Shown: positions 22,613 through 30,953 of the stretch, piece after piece
How positions within the stretch are numbered: the stretch's first letter is position 1
How the letters are laid out: every line of letters begins with the position of its first letter
Assembly (NCBI GenBank): GCA_023432855.1
Contig: JAEZEZ010000077.1
Span: 1 to 39,444, forward strand
Source: Pseudomonadota bacterium
GTDB taxonomy: Bacteria; Pseudomonadota; Alphaproteobacteria; Caulobacterales; Caulobacteraceae
DNA length: 39,444 nt
Reading direction: 5' to 3'
Translations under genes and position numbers: made by a program
Notes under the pieces: model-generated
What the model saw: the letters and a program-made list of their open reading frames with translations, nothing else
What the model was told of the DNA's origin: nothing
Database searches by the model: none

Positions 22613-25600
22613 ATGCGTAAGATGTTCCTGACCGCCGCTGCGCTGGCGCCGCTCTGCATTGCGGCGAACGCCCAGGCCGAGACGGTGATCTCGAATACGC
22701 GCACGACGCCGATCGCGACCTCGACCGCCAACAGCGGTTCGGCCGACGACATCCGCATCGATGACGGCGGCAAGATCGACCTCGACAGCGGTACGGCGGT
22801 CACGGTCGACAGCGACAACGACGTGGTGAACGACGGCGGCATCGAGATGACCGATTCCGCCAGCGGCTCGACGGCGATCCTCGTCGCCGCCGGAACGACC
22901 GGCGACGTCACCAACAACGGCACCATCATCGTCGACGACGGCTATGTGGCCGAGGACACGGACAAGGACGGCGATCTCGACGGCCCGCATGCCGAGGGCA
23001 CGGACCGCAAGGGCATCTGGGTGGCCGGCCCGATGACCGGCGACGTCGTCAACGGCGAGGACGGCCTGATCCGCGTCGAGGGCAACCAGTCCTACGGCAT
23101 CCTCATCGACGGCGCCCTGGCCGGCGACCTGATCAATGACGGCAACCTGCGCGTCCTCGGCGACGGCAGCATCGGCATCGCCGTGAACGGCGACGTGACC
23201 GGCGACATCACCATCGGCGGCGACGTGTCGGCGACCGGCGAAGGCGCCAGCGCCGTGGTGCTCGCCGGCGACGTGAACGGATCGGTGGTGTTCGACGGCG
23301 CCATGCTGGCGAGCGGTTACCGGTACACCTCCCGCCCGACCGACCCCGAAGCCCTCGAGGGCCTGGATGCGGACGACCTGCTGCAAGGCGGGCCGACGAT
23401 CTGGGTCGCGGGCAACGTCACCGGCGGGGTGCTGTTCGACCGCACTCCGGCCGATCTCGATCCCGACAACGACGACGAGGACGGCGACGGCGTTCCCGAC
23501 GACGAGGAAACCACCGCCCAGATCAGTTCCGCGGGCTCCGCCCCCGCGCTTCTGATCGGATCGATGACCGACACCGTGACGCTCGGCGCCGTGGGGACCG
23601 ATGACCTGGCCTACGGCCTGGTGATCAAGGGCAACGTCACCGCCAGCGGCATCTATGACGAGCGCACCGCCACGGCGGTCCAGCTGGGCATGGAAGGCGG
23701 CGCGGCCGTGGACATCGAAGGCGGCGTCCGCATCGAGACGGGCACTGTCGGCGCCTCGGCCTTCGACGCGAACTCCTACGGCATGCGCGTGCTGAGCGGC
23801 GTGAACGCGCCGGTGATCTGGCAGGATGGCGAGCTTTCGGCGACGACCATCTCCGAGGGTGCGGACAATTCTTCCTACGCGCTGCTTCTGGAAGCCGGCG
23901 CGAACGTCGGCCAGGTCGCCAACTACGGCCTGATCCAGTCCACCGTGATCGGCGAGGCGGGAACCGCCTACGGCATCGTCGACCAGTCGGGCAACCTGGG
24001 CCTTGTCGAGAACTCCGGACAGATCATCGCCCAGCTTCTGGCGACCGACGATCCCAACGACGGGGACGACGACAACGACGATCCCCAGGACGAGACCATC
24101 ACGGGCCGTGGCGTGGCCATCGATCTTTCCGCCAACACCCTGGGCGCGGTGGTCCGGCAGATGGGCCTCGCCGACGGCGACGACCTCAACGACGGCATCG
24201 ACGACCCGGACGCCGACAACGACGGGATCGACGACAACGACGAGCCCGGCATCCAGGGCGACATCCGCTTTGGGTCGGGCGCCGACACCCTGGACATCCA
24301 GAACGGTACGGTCTTCGGCAACATCAGCTTCGGCGCCGGCGCCGACTCCCTGCTGATCGACGGCGGCGGCTATGTTCGCGGGCGCATCGACGATTCCGAC
24401 AACGACCTGGCCATCACCGTCACCAACGGGGCCCTCGAGGCGCAGAACACCGCCGCCGTCCAGGTCAGCAGCCTGACCGTCCAGGGCGAAGGCGACCTGA
24501 TCATCACGGTCGATCCGGAGGCCGGACAGGTGTCAGGCTTCGACGTGTCGGGGACCGCCACCTTCGCCGACGGCGCCGGCTTCGGTGTCCGCTTCGAAAG
24601 CCTGCTGCAGACGGCTTCGCGCTTCACCGTGGTCGAAGCCGGGACCCTCGACGCGGGTACGATCGACTTCTCCACCCTCGAGGGCAACACGCCCTACGCC
24701 TACGTCGCCACGGGCGTCATCGACCAGGCCAACAACGCCATCTACCTCGACGTGCGCCAGCGTACGGCGGAAGAAGCCGGGCTGATCGCCTCGGAGGCGG
24801 CCGCCTACAACGCCATCTACCAGGCGCTGAACAACGACGTCTTCCTGCGCGCCGAGTTCCTGTCGCGGCTGGACCGCAAGGAGTTCATGCAGCTGTTCCG
24901 CCAGCTGATGCCGCAGCACTCCGGCGCGCCGCTGCTGTCGCTGACGGCCGGCCTCGACGCCGTCCGCCACGCCCTGTCGGACCGGCGCGTGGAAGGCGAG
25001 CGCGGCGAGATCACCGCCTGGCTGCAGGAGATCAACTTCTACGCCACCAAGGAGCAGGTGAACGCCTACGCCTTCGAATCCGAGGGCTTCGGCGTCGCCG
25101 GCGGCATCGAGAAGTCGACCGGCATGGGCAGCTTCGGCCTGTCGTTCGCCTACACGTCATCGGACATGGACGACGACATGGCGGTGCTGCAGGAGAACCT
25201 GACGGCCCAGCTGTTCGAGCTCGGGGCCTATTGGCGCACGGGCAACGACGACTGGCGCCTGTGGGCCCGCGGCTCCGCCGGCTTCGCGATGTTCGAGGAG
25301 ACCCGCGAGGTCATCGCCCCGACCATCGTGCGCCGCGCCAAGTCCGACTGGAACGGCTTCACCCTCGCCGCCGGCGCCGGCGGCAGCTACAGCATGAGCT
25401 GGGGCAAGTGGTACGGCCGGGCCGAAGGCCAGCTGGAGTACTTCTACCTCTCGGAAGAGGCTCACAAGGAAGACGGCGGCGGCCCGGGCTTCAACCTCGC
25501 CTACGACGAGCGCGAGGGCCACATCCTGAAGGCGGAGGCGACGCTGAACGTCGGCCGCCGCTTCGGAGCCGAGGGCTGGCTGACCCCGGAGATCCGCCTC

Positions 25601-25858
25601 GGCTGGCGTCACAACGTCTCGACCGATCTCGGCGTCACCACCGCCCGCTTCCAGGCGCCGGTGGGCTGCACCCCGCCGACGCCGTGCGGCGCGCCGTTCC
25701 ACCTGATGGCGGACGCGATGGACGGCGGCGGCCCGATCATCGGCTTCCGCCTCACCGCGGGCAGCGCGATGGGCTTCCTGGGCTTCGAGGCTGACGCGAT
25801 CCTGATCGACGACTACGAGCTCTACAGCCTGATGCTGCGGGGCGGGTTCCGCTTCTAA
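22613..25858 (+). CDS. Autotransporter-type outer membrane protein
   Basis: A 1081-residue type V secreted protein. A signal peptide is evident (about 1-23: MRKMFLTAAALAPLCIAANA, cut after AQA). The passenger (about 24-790) consists of repeated beta-strand text of the kind GDVTNNGTI / GDLINDGNLRVLG / GDITIGGDVSATG, fitting a beta-solenoid. It is broken by Asp-rich cassettes near residues 109-125, 282-302, 479-495 and 521-548 with DxDxDG-like repeats, probably calcium-binding. The autotransporter barrel occupies about 800-1081 and ends in the aromatic residue expected of outer membrane proteins (FRF). The start ATG follows GAGGGG. A Kazal-type lipoprotein gene begins 11 bases after its stop. 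Confidence 0.88.
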   Translation: MRKMFLTAAALAPLCIAANAQAETVISNTRTTPIATSTANSGSADDIRIDDGGKIDLDSGTAVTVDSDNDVVNDGGIEMTDSASGSTAILVAAGTTGDVTNNGTIIVDDGYVAEDTDKDGDLDGPHAEGTDRKGIWVAGPMTGDVVNGEDGLIRVEGNQSYGILIDGALAGDLINDGNLRVLGDGSIGIAVNGDVTGDITIGGDVSATGEGASAVVLAGDVNGSVVFDGAMLASGYRYTSRPTDPEALEGLDADDLLQGGPTIWVAGNVTGGVLFDRTPADLDPDNDDEDGDGVPDDEETTAQISSAGSAPALLIGSMTDTVTLGAVGTDDLAYGLVIKGNVTASGIYDERTATAVQLGMEGGAAVDIEGGVRIETGTVGASAFDANSYGMRVLSGVNAPVIWQDGELSATTISEGADNSSYALLLEAGANVGQVANYGLIQSTVIGEAGTAYGIVDQSGNLGLVENSGQIIAQLLATDDPNDGDDDNDDPQDETITGRGVAIDLSANTLGAVVRQMGLADGDDLNDGIDDPDADNDGIDDNDEPGIQGDIRFGSGADTLDIQNGTVFGNISFGAGADSLLIDGGGYVRGRIDDSDNDLAITVTNGALEAQNTAAVQVSSLTVQGEGDLIITVDPEAGQVSGFDVSGTATFADGAGFGVRFESLLQTASRFTVVEAGTLDAGTIDFSTLEGNTPYAYVATGVIDQANNAIYLDVRQRTAEEAGLIASEAAAYNAIYQALNNDVFLRAEFLSRLDRKEFMQLFRQLMPQHSGAPLLSLTAGLDAVRHALSDRRVEGERGEITAWLQEINFYATKEQVNAYAFESEGFGVAGGIEKSTGMGSFGLSFAYTSSDMDDDMAVLQENLTAQLFELGAYWRTGNDDWRLWARGSAGFAMFEETREVIAPTIVRRAKSDWNGFTLAAGAGGSYSMSWGKWYGRAEGQLEYFYLSEEAHKEDGGGPGFNLAYDEREGHILKAEATLNVGRRFGAEGWLTPEIRLGWRHNVSTDLGVTTARFQAPVGCTPPTPCGAPFHLMADAMDGGGPIIGFRLTAGSAMGFLGFEADAILIDDYELYSLMLRGGFRF

Positions 25859-25869
25859 GGGAGGCCGGC

Positions 25870-26214
25870 TTGGCCAAGCCCCTGAGACTGGCTCTGACGG
25901 CGGCGCTGATGGCGTTCGCCGTCGGCTGCCAGTCGCCGGGCGGCGCCCAGACGCCCCCTCCTCCGCCGGACCGTTCGAACGTGCCCGAAGGCGGCATGTG
26001 CGGCGGCATCGCCGCCTTCCAGTGCGCCGAAGGGCTCTACTGCCGCATGGACGGCGACTATCCCGACGCCGCCGGCAAGTGCGTGAAGCGGCCGCAGATG
26101 TGCACCAAGGAATACCGCCCCGTCTGCGGCATGGACGGCAAGACCTACGGCAACGCCTGCACGGCCGCGTCCGAGGGAGTGACTGTCAGGCACGACGGGG
26201 AATGCCCCGGCTGA
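25870..26214 (+). CDS. Kazal-type protease inhibitor domain lipoprotein
   Basis: A 114-residue exported protein. The signal peptide (1-19) ends in a lipobox-like AVGC with Cys20 as lipid site, followed by a Pro-rich linker. A first Cys cluster (Cys44, 52, 58, 71) precedes a Kazal domain with Cys78, 86, 97 and 112 (C-x7-C-x10-C-x14-C) and the signature CTKEYRPVCGMDGKTYGNAC. Kazal domains inhibit serine proteases; this one lacks the fifth and sixth Kazal cysteines in the usual place, as many bacterial versions do. The start is TTG at 25870-25872, with GGGAGG upstream; it is 11 bases from the autotransporter stop, so the two are co-transcribed. Inhibition is inferred, not shown. Confidence 0.85.
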   Translation: MAKPLRLALTAALMAFAVGCQSPGGAQTPPPPPDRSNVPEGGMCGGIAAFQCAEGLYCRMDGDYPDAAGKCVKRPQMCTKEYRPVCGMDGKTYGNACTAASEGVTVRHDGECPG

Positions 26215-26234
26215 ACGCAGACGTCGCCCACGAA

Positions 26235-26262
26235 AAAGGCCCCGGATCGCTCCGGGGCCTTT
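26235..26262. terminator. Strong bidirectional terminator
   Basis: AAAGGCCCCGGA / TCCGGGGCCTTT, a perfect 12-bp stem with a TCGC loop, flanked by A-run and T-run. It separates the convergent Kazal lipoprotein gene and glnA. Confidence 0.9.
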
Positions 26263-26284
26263 CTCGTTTGGGCCGGCCGGGTAA

Positions 26285-27691
26285 TCAGCCGTTGTAGTAG
26301 AGGTCGAACTCGACGGGGTGCGGGTGCAGCTGCAGGCGCAGCACTTCCTGCTCCTTCAGCTCGATGTAGCTGTCGATGAAATCGTCATCCATGACGCCGC
26401 CCTTCTTCAGGAAGGCCCGGTCCTTGTCGAGGCTGTCGAGCGCCTCGCGCAGGGAGCCGCAGACCTCCGGAACGTTCTTCCGCTCCTGGGGCGGCAGGTC
26501 GTAGAGGTTCTTGTCCATGGCGGGGCCCGGATCGATGCGGTTCTCGATGCCGTCGAGGCCCGCCATCAGCAGCGCCACGAAGGTCAGGTAGGGGTTGCCC
26601 ATGGGATCGGGGAAGCGCGCCTCGATGCGCTTGGCCTTCGGCGACGACACCCACGGAATACGGATCGAGGCCGAGCGGTTGCGCGACGAATAGGCCAGCT
26701 TCACCGGCGCCTCGTAGCCGGGCACCAGGCGCTTGTAGGAGTTGGTCGTCGGGTTGGCGAAGGCGTTGATGGCCTTGGCGTGCTTGATGATGCCGCCGAT
26801 GTACCATAGGCACATGTCCGAAAGCCCGGCGTACTTGTCGCCGGCGAACAGCGGCTTGCCGCCCTTCCAGATCGACTGGTGCACGTGCATGCCCGAGCCG
26901 TTGTCGCCGTACATGGGCTTGGGCATGAAGGTGGCCGACTTGCCGTAGGCCGCCGCCACGTTGTGGATCACGTACTTATAGAGCTGCAGCCGGTCGGCCA
27001 TGGTCAGCAGGTCCGAGAACTTCAGCCCCAGCTCGTGCTGGGCCGGCGCCACCTCGTGGTGGTGCTTTTCCGGCTCCATGCCCAACTCGCCCATCACCGC
27101 CAGCATCTCGCCGCGCAGGTCCTGGCCGCTGTCGACCGGGTTGACCGGGAAGTAGCCGCCCTTGGGGCCCGGCCGGTGGCCCATGTTGCCCTCGGGATAG
27201 GCGCGCCCGGTGTTGGACGGCAGCTCGACGGAATCGAACATGTAGCCGGTGTTCTCGGCCGAGGTGGTCCAGCGCACGTCGTCGAAGACGAAGAACTCGG
27301 CTTCCGGGCCGAAGTAGACCATGTCGCCCACGCCCGAGGACTGGACGTAGGTCAGGGCCTTCTTGGCCATGGACCGCGGGTCGCGGTTGTAGGGCTCGCC
27401 CGTGTCGGGGTTCAGCACGTCGCAGAACATGAAGAGGGTGTTCTGCTGGTAGAACGGATCGACGTAGGTGCGCGACAGATCCGGCCGCAGCAGCATGTCG
27501 CTCTCGTTGATCGCCTTCCAGCCCGCGATCGACGAGCCGTCGAACATGGTGCCCTCGGTGAGGAACTCCTCGTCGACCAGGCTCAGGTCGAAGGTCACGT
27601 GCTGCAGCTTGCCCTTCGGGTCGGTGAACCGAAGGTCGACATACTGGATGTCTTTTTCCTTGATTTCGTTGAGGATCTTGTCGGCGGTCAT
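26285..27691 (-). CDS. glnA: Glutamine synthetase type I
   Basis: Makes glutamine from glutamate, ammonia and ATP, in the cytoplasm as a dodecamer. 468 residues, the usual GSI length. Motifs visible: the beta-grasp DGSSIAGW at 51-58, active-site FGPEAEFFVFD (about 128-138), KHHHEVAPAQHELGLKF (about 209-225), NPTTNSYKRLVPGYEAP (about 313-329) and RNRSASIRIP. The adenylylation site Tyr397 stands in KNLYDLPP, so activity is probably controlled by GlnE, itself governed by PII. It follows glnB by 48 bases on the same strand, and both read into the strong terminator downstream. Confidence 0.98.
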   Translation of the reverse strand: MTADKILNEIKEKDIQYVDLRFTDPKGKLQHVTFDLSLVDEEFLTEGTMFDGSSIAGWKAINESDMLLRPDLSRTYVDPFYQQNTLFMFCDVLNPDTGEPYNRDPRSMAKKALTYVQSSGVGDMVYFGPEAEFFVFDDVRWTTSAENTGYMFDSVELPSNTGRAYPEGNMGHRPGPKGGYFPVNPVDSGQDLRGEMLAVMGELGMEPEKHHHEVAPAQHELGLKFSDLLTMADRLQLYKYVIHNVAAAYGKSATFMPKPMYGDNGSGMHVHQSIWKGGKPLFAGDKYAGLSDMCLWYIGGIIKHAKAINAFANPTTNSYKRLVPGYEAPVKLAYSSRNRSASIRIPWVSSPKAKRIEARFPDPMGNPYLTFVALLMAGLDGIENRIDPGPAMDKNLYDLPPQERKNVPEVCGSLREALDSLDKDRAFLKKGGVMDDDFIDSYIELKEQEVLRLQLHPHPVEFDLYYNG

Positions 27692-27739
27692 CGGGAGGAA
27701 GTCCTTGGCGAGGGGAGGAGGAGGACGCGAGGCAAAGGC

Positions 27740-28078
27740 TTAGACGGCGGACGGACCGGTTTCACCGGTCCGGATGCGGATGACTTCGAGGACGTCGGTG
27801 ACGAAGATCTTGCCGTCGCCGATCTTGCCCGTGCGGGCCGCCTGCTGGACGGCCTCCACCACCGGCGCGACCAGGTCGTCGGGCACGACCACCTCGATCT
27901 TTATCTTGGGCAGGAAGTCGATGACGTATTCGGCGCCGCGGTAGAGTTCGGAGTGGCCCTTCTGGCGGCCATAGCCCTTGGCTTCGACAACGGTCATGCC
28001 CTGCACGCCGATGTCCTGAAGCGCCTCCTTCACCTCGTCGAGCTTGAAGGGTTTGATGACGGCTTCGATCTTTTTCAT
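27740..28078 (-). CDS. glnB: Nitrogen regulatory protein P-II
   Basis: A 112-residue PII signal protein, the standard length. The T-loop contains Tyr51 (GAEYVIDF), the uridylylation site of GlnD, and the B-loop TGKIGDGKIF and C-loop VIRIRTGE are typical. It senses 2-oxoglutarate and ATP/ADP and controls glutamine synthetase adenylylation and nitrogen transcription. Start ATG at 28076-28078; the frame is open further up without similarity. First gene of the glnB-glnA operon; the upstream gap carries an inverted repeat (28122-28144). Confidence 0.97.
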   Translation of the reverse strand: MKKIEAVIKPFKLDEVKEALQDIGVQGMTVVEAKGYGRQKGHSELYRGAEYVIDFLPKIKIEVVVPDDLVAPVVEAVQQAARTGKIGDGKIFVTDVLEVIRIRTGETGPSAV

Positions 28079-28121
28079 GCCGATTCCGGGTCTGCGGCCC
28101 GGGCTCCGAGGTTTCATTGCA

Positions 28122-28144
28122 TTGCAGCATAAATCAAGCTGCAA
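28122..28144. promoter_or_regulatory. Inverted repeat upstream of glnB
   Basis: TTGCAGC, nine A/T-rich bases, GCTGCAA: a perfect 7-9-7 inverted repeat 43 bases before glnB, in the gap shared with the divergent nnr gene. It may be a regulator site for nitrogen control. It resembles TGCA-type half sites of NtrC but lacks the usual ACC/GGT core, so the binder is uncertain. Confidence 0.4.
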
Positions 28145-28259
28145 TTGCGAAGAGCGCCCCGGTTCATGCAACTTTCCGGGGACGCGCCGCGCGGCAGGTC
28201 CTAACAGGGAAACGGGCGCGGGTTAAACACCCAATGGACGCAGCCGATGGGAGACGCCG

Positions 28260-29720
28260 ATGACATCGAAACACGCCGTCCTCAGCGTGGTCCAGATGTA
28301 CGAAGCCGACAGCCAGGCGACGGTCCTGGGCGTGGAGAGCTTCGCCCTCATGCGCTCGGCCGGCGAGGCGGTGGCCCGCGCGGTGGCCGAACGCTGGTCC
28401 CCGCGCCCCGTCTGCGTGCTCTGTGGCCCCGGCAGCAACGGCGGCGACGGCTATGTGGCGGCCCGGGCGCTGTCGGACGCCGGATGGCCGGTGTCGGTCC
28501 TGGCCCTCGGCGAACCGGCGGGCGGCGACGCGGCGACGGCCCGCGGCCTGTGGCAGGGTGAGGTCCGCGCAATCTCCGAGGCCGCGGTGGGCGGGGCCCA
28601 ACTCGTCATCGACGCCCTGTTCGGCGCGGGCCTGACCCGTCCCCTGCCCCCCGACCTCCGCGCCCTGCTCGAGGGTGTCGAGCGGCGGGGGACGCCGATC
28701 GTCGCGGTCGACCTGCCCTCCGGCCTGCCCGGCGATGCGCCGGAGCCCCTGGCCTACGCGCCGCAGGCGGCCCTCACCGTCACCTTCCACCGCAAGAAGC
28801 CCGCCCACATTCTGTGCCCCGCCAGCGAGCTGTGCGGCGAGGTCGTGGTCGCCGACATCGGGATCCCCCAGGCGGCGACGCCGGACGCCCAGCTCTGGGA
28901 GAACCATCCGGACCTCTGGCTGCACGCCTATCCCTGGCCGAAACCGGGGACGCACAAGCACGCGCGCGGCCGCCTGGGCGTGGTCGGCGGCAAGCAGTTC
29001 GACACCGGCGCGGCGCGCCTTGCGGCCAGGGCCGGCCTGCGGACCGCCGGCACGGTGCGCGTGTACTGCCCGCCCGAGGCGGCCCCGACCTACGCCGCCC
29101 ACCTGGAGGCGGCCATGCTCAAGCCCTTCGAGGACGCCGACGAGCTCTACGGCCACGCCCGCGAGATGGACGCCTTCGTCATCGGGCCGGCGTCCGGCGT
29201 GGGCGAGGCGACGCGGGCGAACCTGCAGGCGCTCGCCCGCACCGACGCCGCCCTGGTCGCGGACGCCGACGCCCTCACCTCGTTCCGCGACGAGCCCCAG
29301 GCGCTGTTCGCCCTGCTCGACGGCCGCGACGTGATCACCCCGCACCCGGGCGAGTTCGACCGGATCTTCCCCGGCCTGCTGAACGAGAGCCGCGACCGCA
29401 TCGCCGCCGCGCGGACGGCGGCCGAGCGCGCCGGCTGCGTCGTCCTGCTCAAGGGCTCCGACACGGTGGTCGCCGCCCCCAACGGCCGCGCGGTGGTCAA
29501 CACCCATGCGACGCCCTGGCTGGCGACTGCGGGATCCGGCGACGTGCTCTGCGGCGTGATCGGCGGCCTGCTGGCCGGCGGCATGGACGCCTTCGAGGCC
29601 GCCTGCGCCGGCGCCTGGATGCACGGCGATGCGGGCCGCCGGTTCGGCGTGGCCCTGACGGCGGAAGACCTCCCCGGACTGCTGCCGGCGGTGATCGCGG
29701 AGCTATTCGCCCGCGCCTGA
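28260..29720 (+). CDS. nnr: Bifunctional NAD(P)HX epimerase / dehydratase
   Basis: Repairs hydrated NADH and NADPH. The N-terminal YjeF_N domain (about 1-215) epimerises NAD(P)HX; CGPGSNGGDGYVAARAL at about 58-74 and the DALFGAGLTRPL part are its marks. The C-terminal ribokinase-like domain (about 225-486) dehydrates S-NAD(P)HX with ADP or ATP; KPGTHKHARGRLGVVGG, VITPHPGEFDRI, VLLKGSDTVVA and ATAGSGDVLCGVIGGLLAGG are present. 486 residues, normal for the fused form. GGGAG lies about 7 bases before the ATG. It is divergent from glnB, and the 3' end overlaps the convergent GNAT gene by 18 bases. Confidence 0.95.
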   Translation: MTSKHAVLSVVQMYEADSQATVLGVESFALMRSAGEAVARAVAERWSPRPVCVLCGPGSNGGDGYVAARALSDAGWPVSVLALGEPAGGDAATARGLWQGEVRAISEAAVGGAQLVIDALFGAGLTRPLPPDLRALLEGVERRGTPIVAVDLPSGLPGDAPEPLAYAPQAALTVTFHRKKPAHILCPASELCGEVVVADIGIPQAATPDAQLWENHPDLWLHAYPWPKPGTHKHARGRLGVVGGKQFDTGAARLAARAGLRTAGTVRVYCPPEAAPTYAAHLEAAMLKPFEDADELYGHAREMDAFVIGPASGVGEATRANLQALARTDAALVADADALTSFRDEPQALFALLDGRDVITPHPGEFDRIFPGLLNESRDRIAAARTAAERAGCVVLLKGSDTVVAAPNGRAVVNTHATPWLATAGSGDVLCGVIGGLLAGGMDAFEAACAGAWMHGDAGRRFGVALTAEDLPGLLPAVIAELFARA

Positions 29721-30230
29721 CCCTTCGAGCGGCCGCTCGAAGAAGACCAGCCACGCCTTGAGCTCGGCGGACAGGTCGTCCGGCGGAGGGATGCGCCGGA
29801 ATCCGGACCGCTCGTACAGCCGGATCGCGTCGGTCTGGCGATGGCTGGTGTCCAGGCGCATGCGCCGGTAGCCGGCCCCCCTCGCCTCCTCCAGCAGCGC
29901 ATCCGCCAGTCGGCGCCCGACGCCGAGTCCGCGAAACTCCGCTGGCACGAACATGCGCTTCATCTCGCAGGCCCCGTCGCCGAGATCGCGCAGGGCGACG
30001 CAGCCCACGGCCCGGCCGCCCTCGCGAGCCAGAAGCAGTCGCCCACGCGGCGGCGCATACGGTCCGGGCAGCCCGTCGAGCTCCCGCTCGAAACCGGCGG
30101 CGTCGAAGTAGCGGCCGATGAGGTCGGCGTCGTCGGGATGGGCGGCGCGATGCCACGCCACGAACGCCCGCATCAGCTCGCGGACCTCGTCCAAGTCTTC
30201 CTGGGTAGTCGCCTGGGTGATGACGATCAT
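29703..30230 (-). CDS. GNAT family N-acetyltransferase
   Basis: A 175-residue GCN5-related acyltransferase. The acetyl-CoA pyrophosphate loop is RGLGVGRRLAD (about 100-110), in the RxxGxG form, preceded by the KRMFVPAEF strand. The text LDTSHRQTDAIRLYERSGFRRI is the typical C-terminal motif. Substrate unknown. The ATG at 30228-30230 is the best start; a longer frame has no similarity. Convergent with nnr, overlapping it by 18 bases. Confidence 0.92.
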   Translation of the reverse strand: MIVITQATTQEDLDEVRELMRAFVAWHRAAHPDDADLIGRYFDAAGFERELDGLPGPYAPPRGRLLLAREGGRAVGCVALRDLGDGACEMKRMFVPAEFRGLGVGRRLADALLEEARGAGYRRMRLDTSHRQTDAIRLYERSGFRRIPPPDDLSAELKAWLVFFERPLEGSGAGE

Positions 30231-30335
30231 GCGCCGGTCCCGCCACGCCGTCGTTTCCCCGGGAGCGAAGCCCGCCCGGCCGGTCGCGTCAATCCGGTTG
30301 ACCCGCCCCCTGCGCTCGGGCACTCCCCTCCCCGC

Positions 30336-30420
30336 GCGGATGTGGCGGAACTGGTAGACGCACTGGATTTAGGTTCCAGCGCCGCAAGGCGTGGAGGTTC
30401 GAGTCCTCTCATCCGCACCA
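30336..30420 (+). tRNA. tRNA-Leu (anticodon TAG)
   Basis: An 85-base cloverleaf with a long variable arm, as expected for class II tRNAs, and encoded CCA. Acceptor GCGGATG pairs with CATCCGC; the anticodon stem CTGGA/TCCAG encloses TTTAGGT with TAG at 30370-30372; T-arm GAGGTTCGAGTCCTC. A -35-like TTGACC (30298-30303) precedes it, with a poor -10. Confidence 0.97.
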
Positions 30421-30462
30421 ATCCCCCGGGACCCGGAGCCGGCGCCGTTCGTTCAGGACGGC

Positions 30463-30819
30463 ATGGACAAGGACATCGACCTCTGGGGTCTGGAAGAGCG
30501 GCTCTGGACCGGCGGCGCCGGGGCCTACCGTGAACTGCTGGCCCCGGCCTGCATCATGGCCTTCCCCGGACCGGGCCTGATGGAGGCCGAGGAGATCCAC
30601 GCCTCCATCGAGCAGGCGCCGCGCTGGAACGCGGCGAGCCTGTCGGACCGGCGGCAGGTGCTGGTCGGCGACCGGATGGTCGTCCTCGGCTACCGGGTCC
30701 GTGCCCGGCGCGGGGGCGATGCGGATCACGAAGCGTTCTGCACCTCGACCTGGGTGCGCGCCGGCGGCGGCTGGCGTCTGATCCAGCACCAGCAGAGCCC
30801 GACGGGAAACGACGCCTGA
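30463..30819 (+). CDS. NTF2-like / DUF4440-type small protein
   Basis: A 118-residue protein with the cone-shaped NTF2-like pattern: an N-terminal helix (LWGLEERLWTGGAGAYRELL), then strands ACIMAFPGPG, VLVGDRMVVLGYRVRARR and the closing STWVRAGGGWRLIQHQQSP, as in DUF4440 proteins. These bind or alter small molecules; no substrate can be named. The ATG at 30463 follows AGGA. The gene comes 42 bases after tRNA-Leu and may be read from the same promoter. Confidence 0.78.
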   Translation: MDKDIDLWGLEERLWTGGAGAYRELLAPACIMAFPGPGLMEAEEIHASIEQAPRWNAASLSDRRQVLVGDRMVVLGYRVRARRGGDADHEAFCTSTWVRAGGGWRLIQHQQSPTGNDA

Positions 30820-30829
30820 AAGCGCGCCG

Positions 30830-30858
30830 TTGACCTGCGGCGGCGGCATCCGCATAAG
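30830..30858 (+). promoter_or_regulatory. Probable tig promoter
   Basis: TTGACC (30830-30835), 17-base spacer, CATAAG (30853-30858), about 95 bases before tig. Confidence 0.5.
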
Positions 30859-30953
30859 GGCGGTTCGCGCCGCCTCCGGGCGGCTTTCCGCATTTAACAA
30901 CCAGCGGGCGCGACGGGACTGCGGTCCCGGGCGGGCCCGGAAGCCGAATTCCC

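Noticed and set aside
26879..28132. Long plus-strand frame opposite glnA and glnB
   Set aside because: Both genes on the other strand are certain, and the frame has no recognisable domain.
28138..28165. Possible sigma-54 promoter for glnB (GG-N10-GC)
   Set aside because: Matches only about 8 of 12 consensus positions, and the inverted repeat lies downstream of it rather than at enhancer distance.
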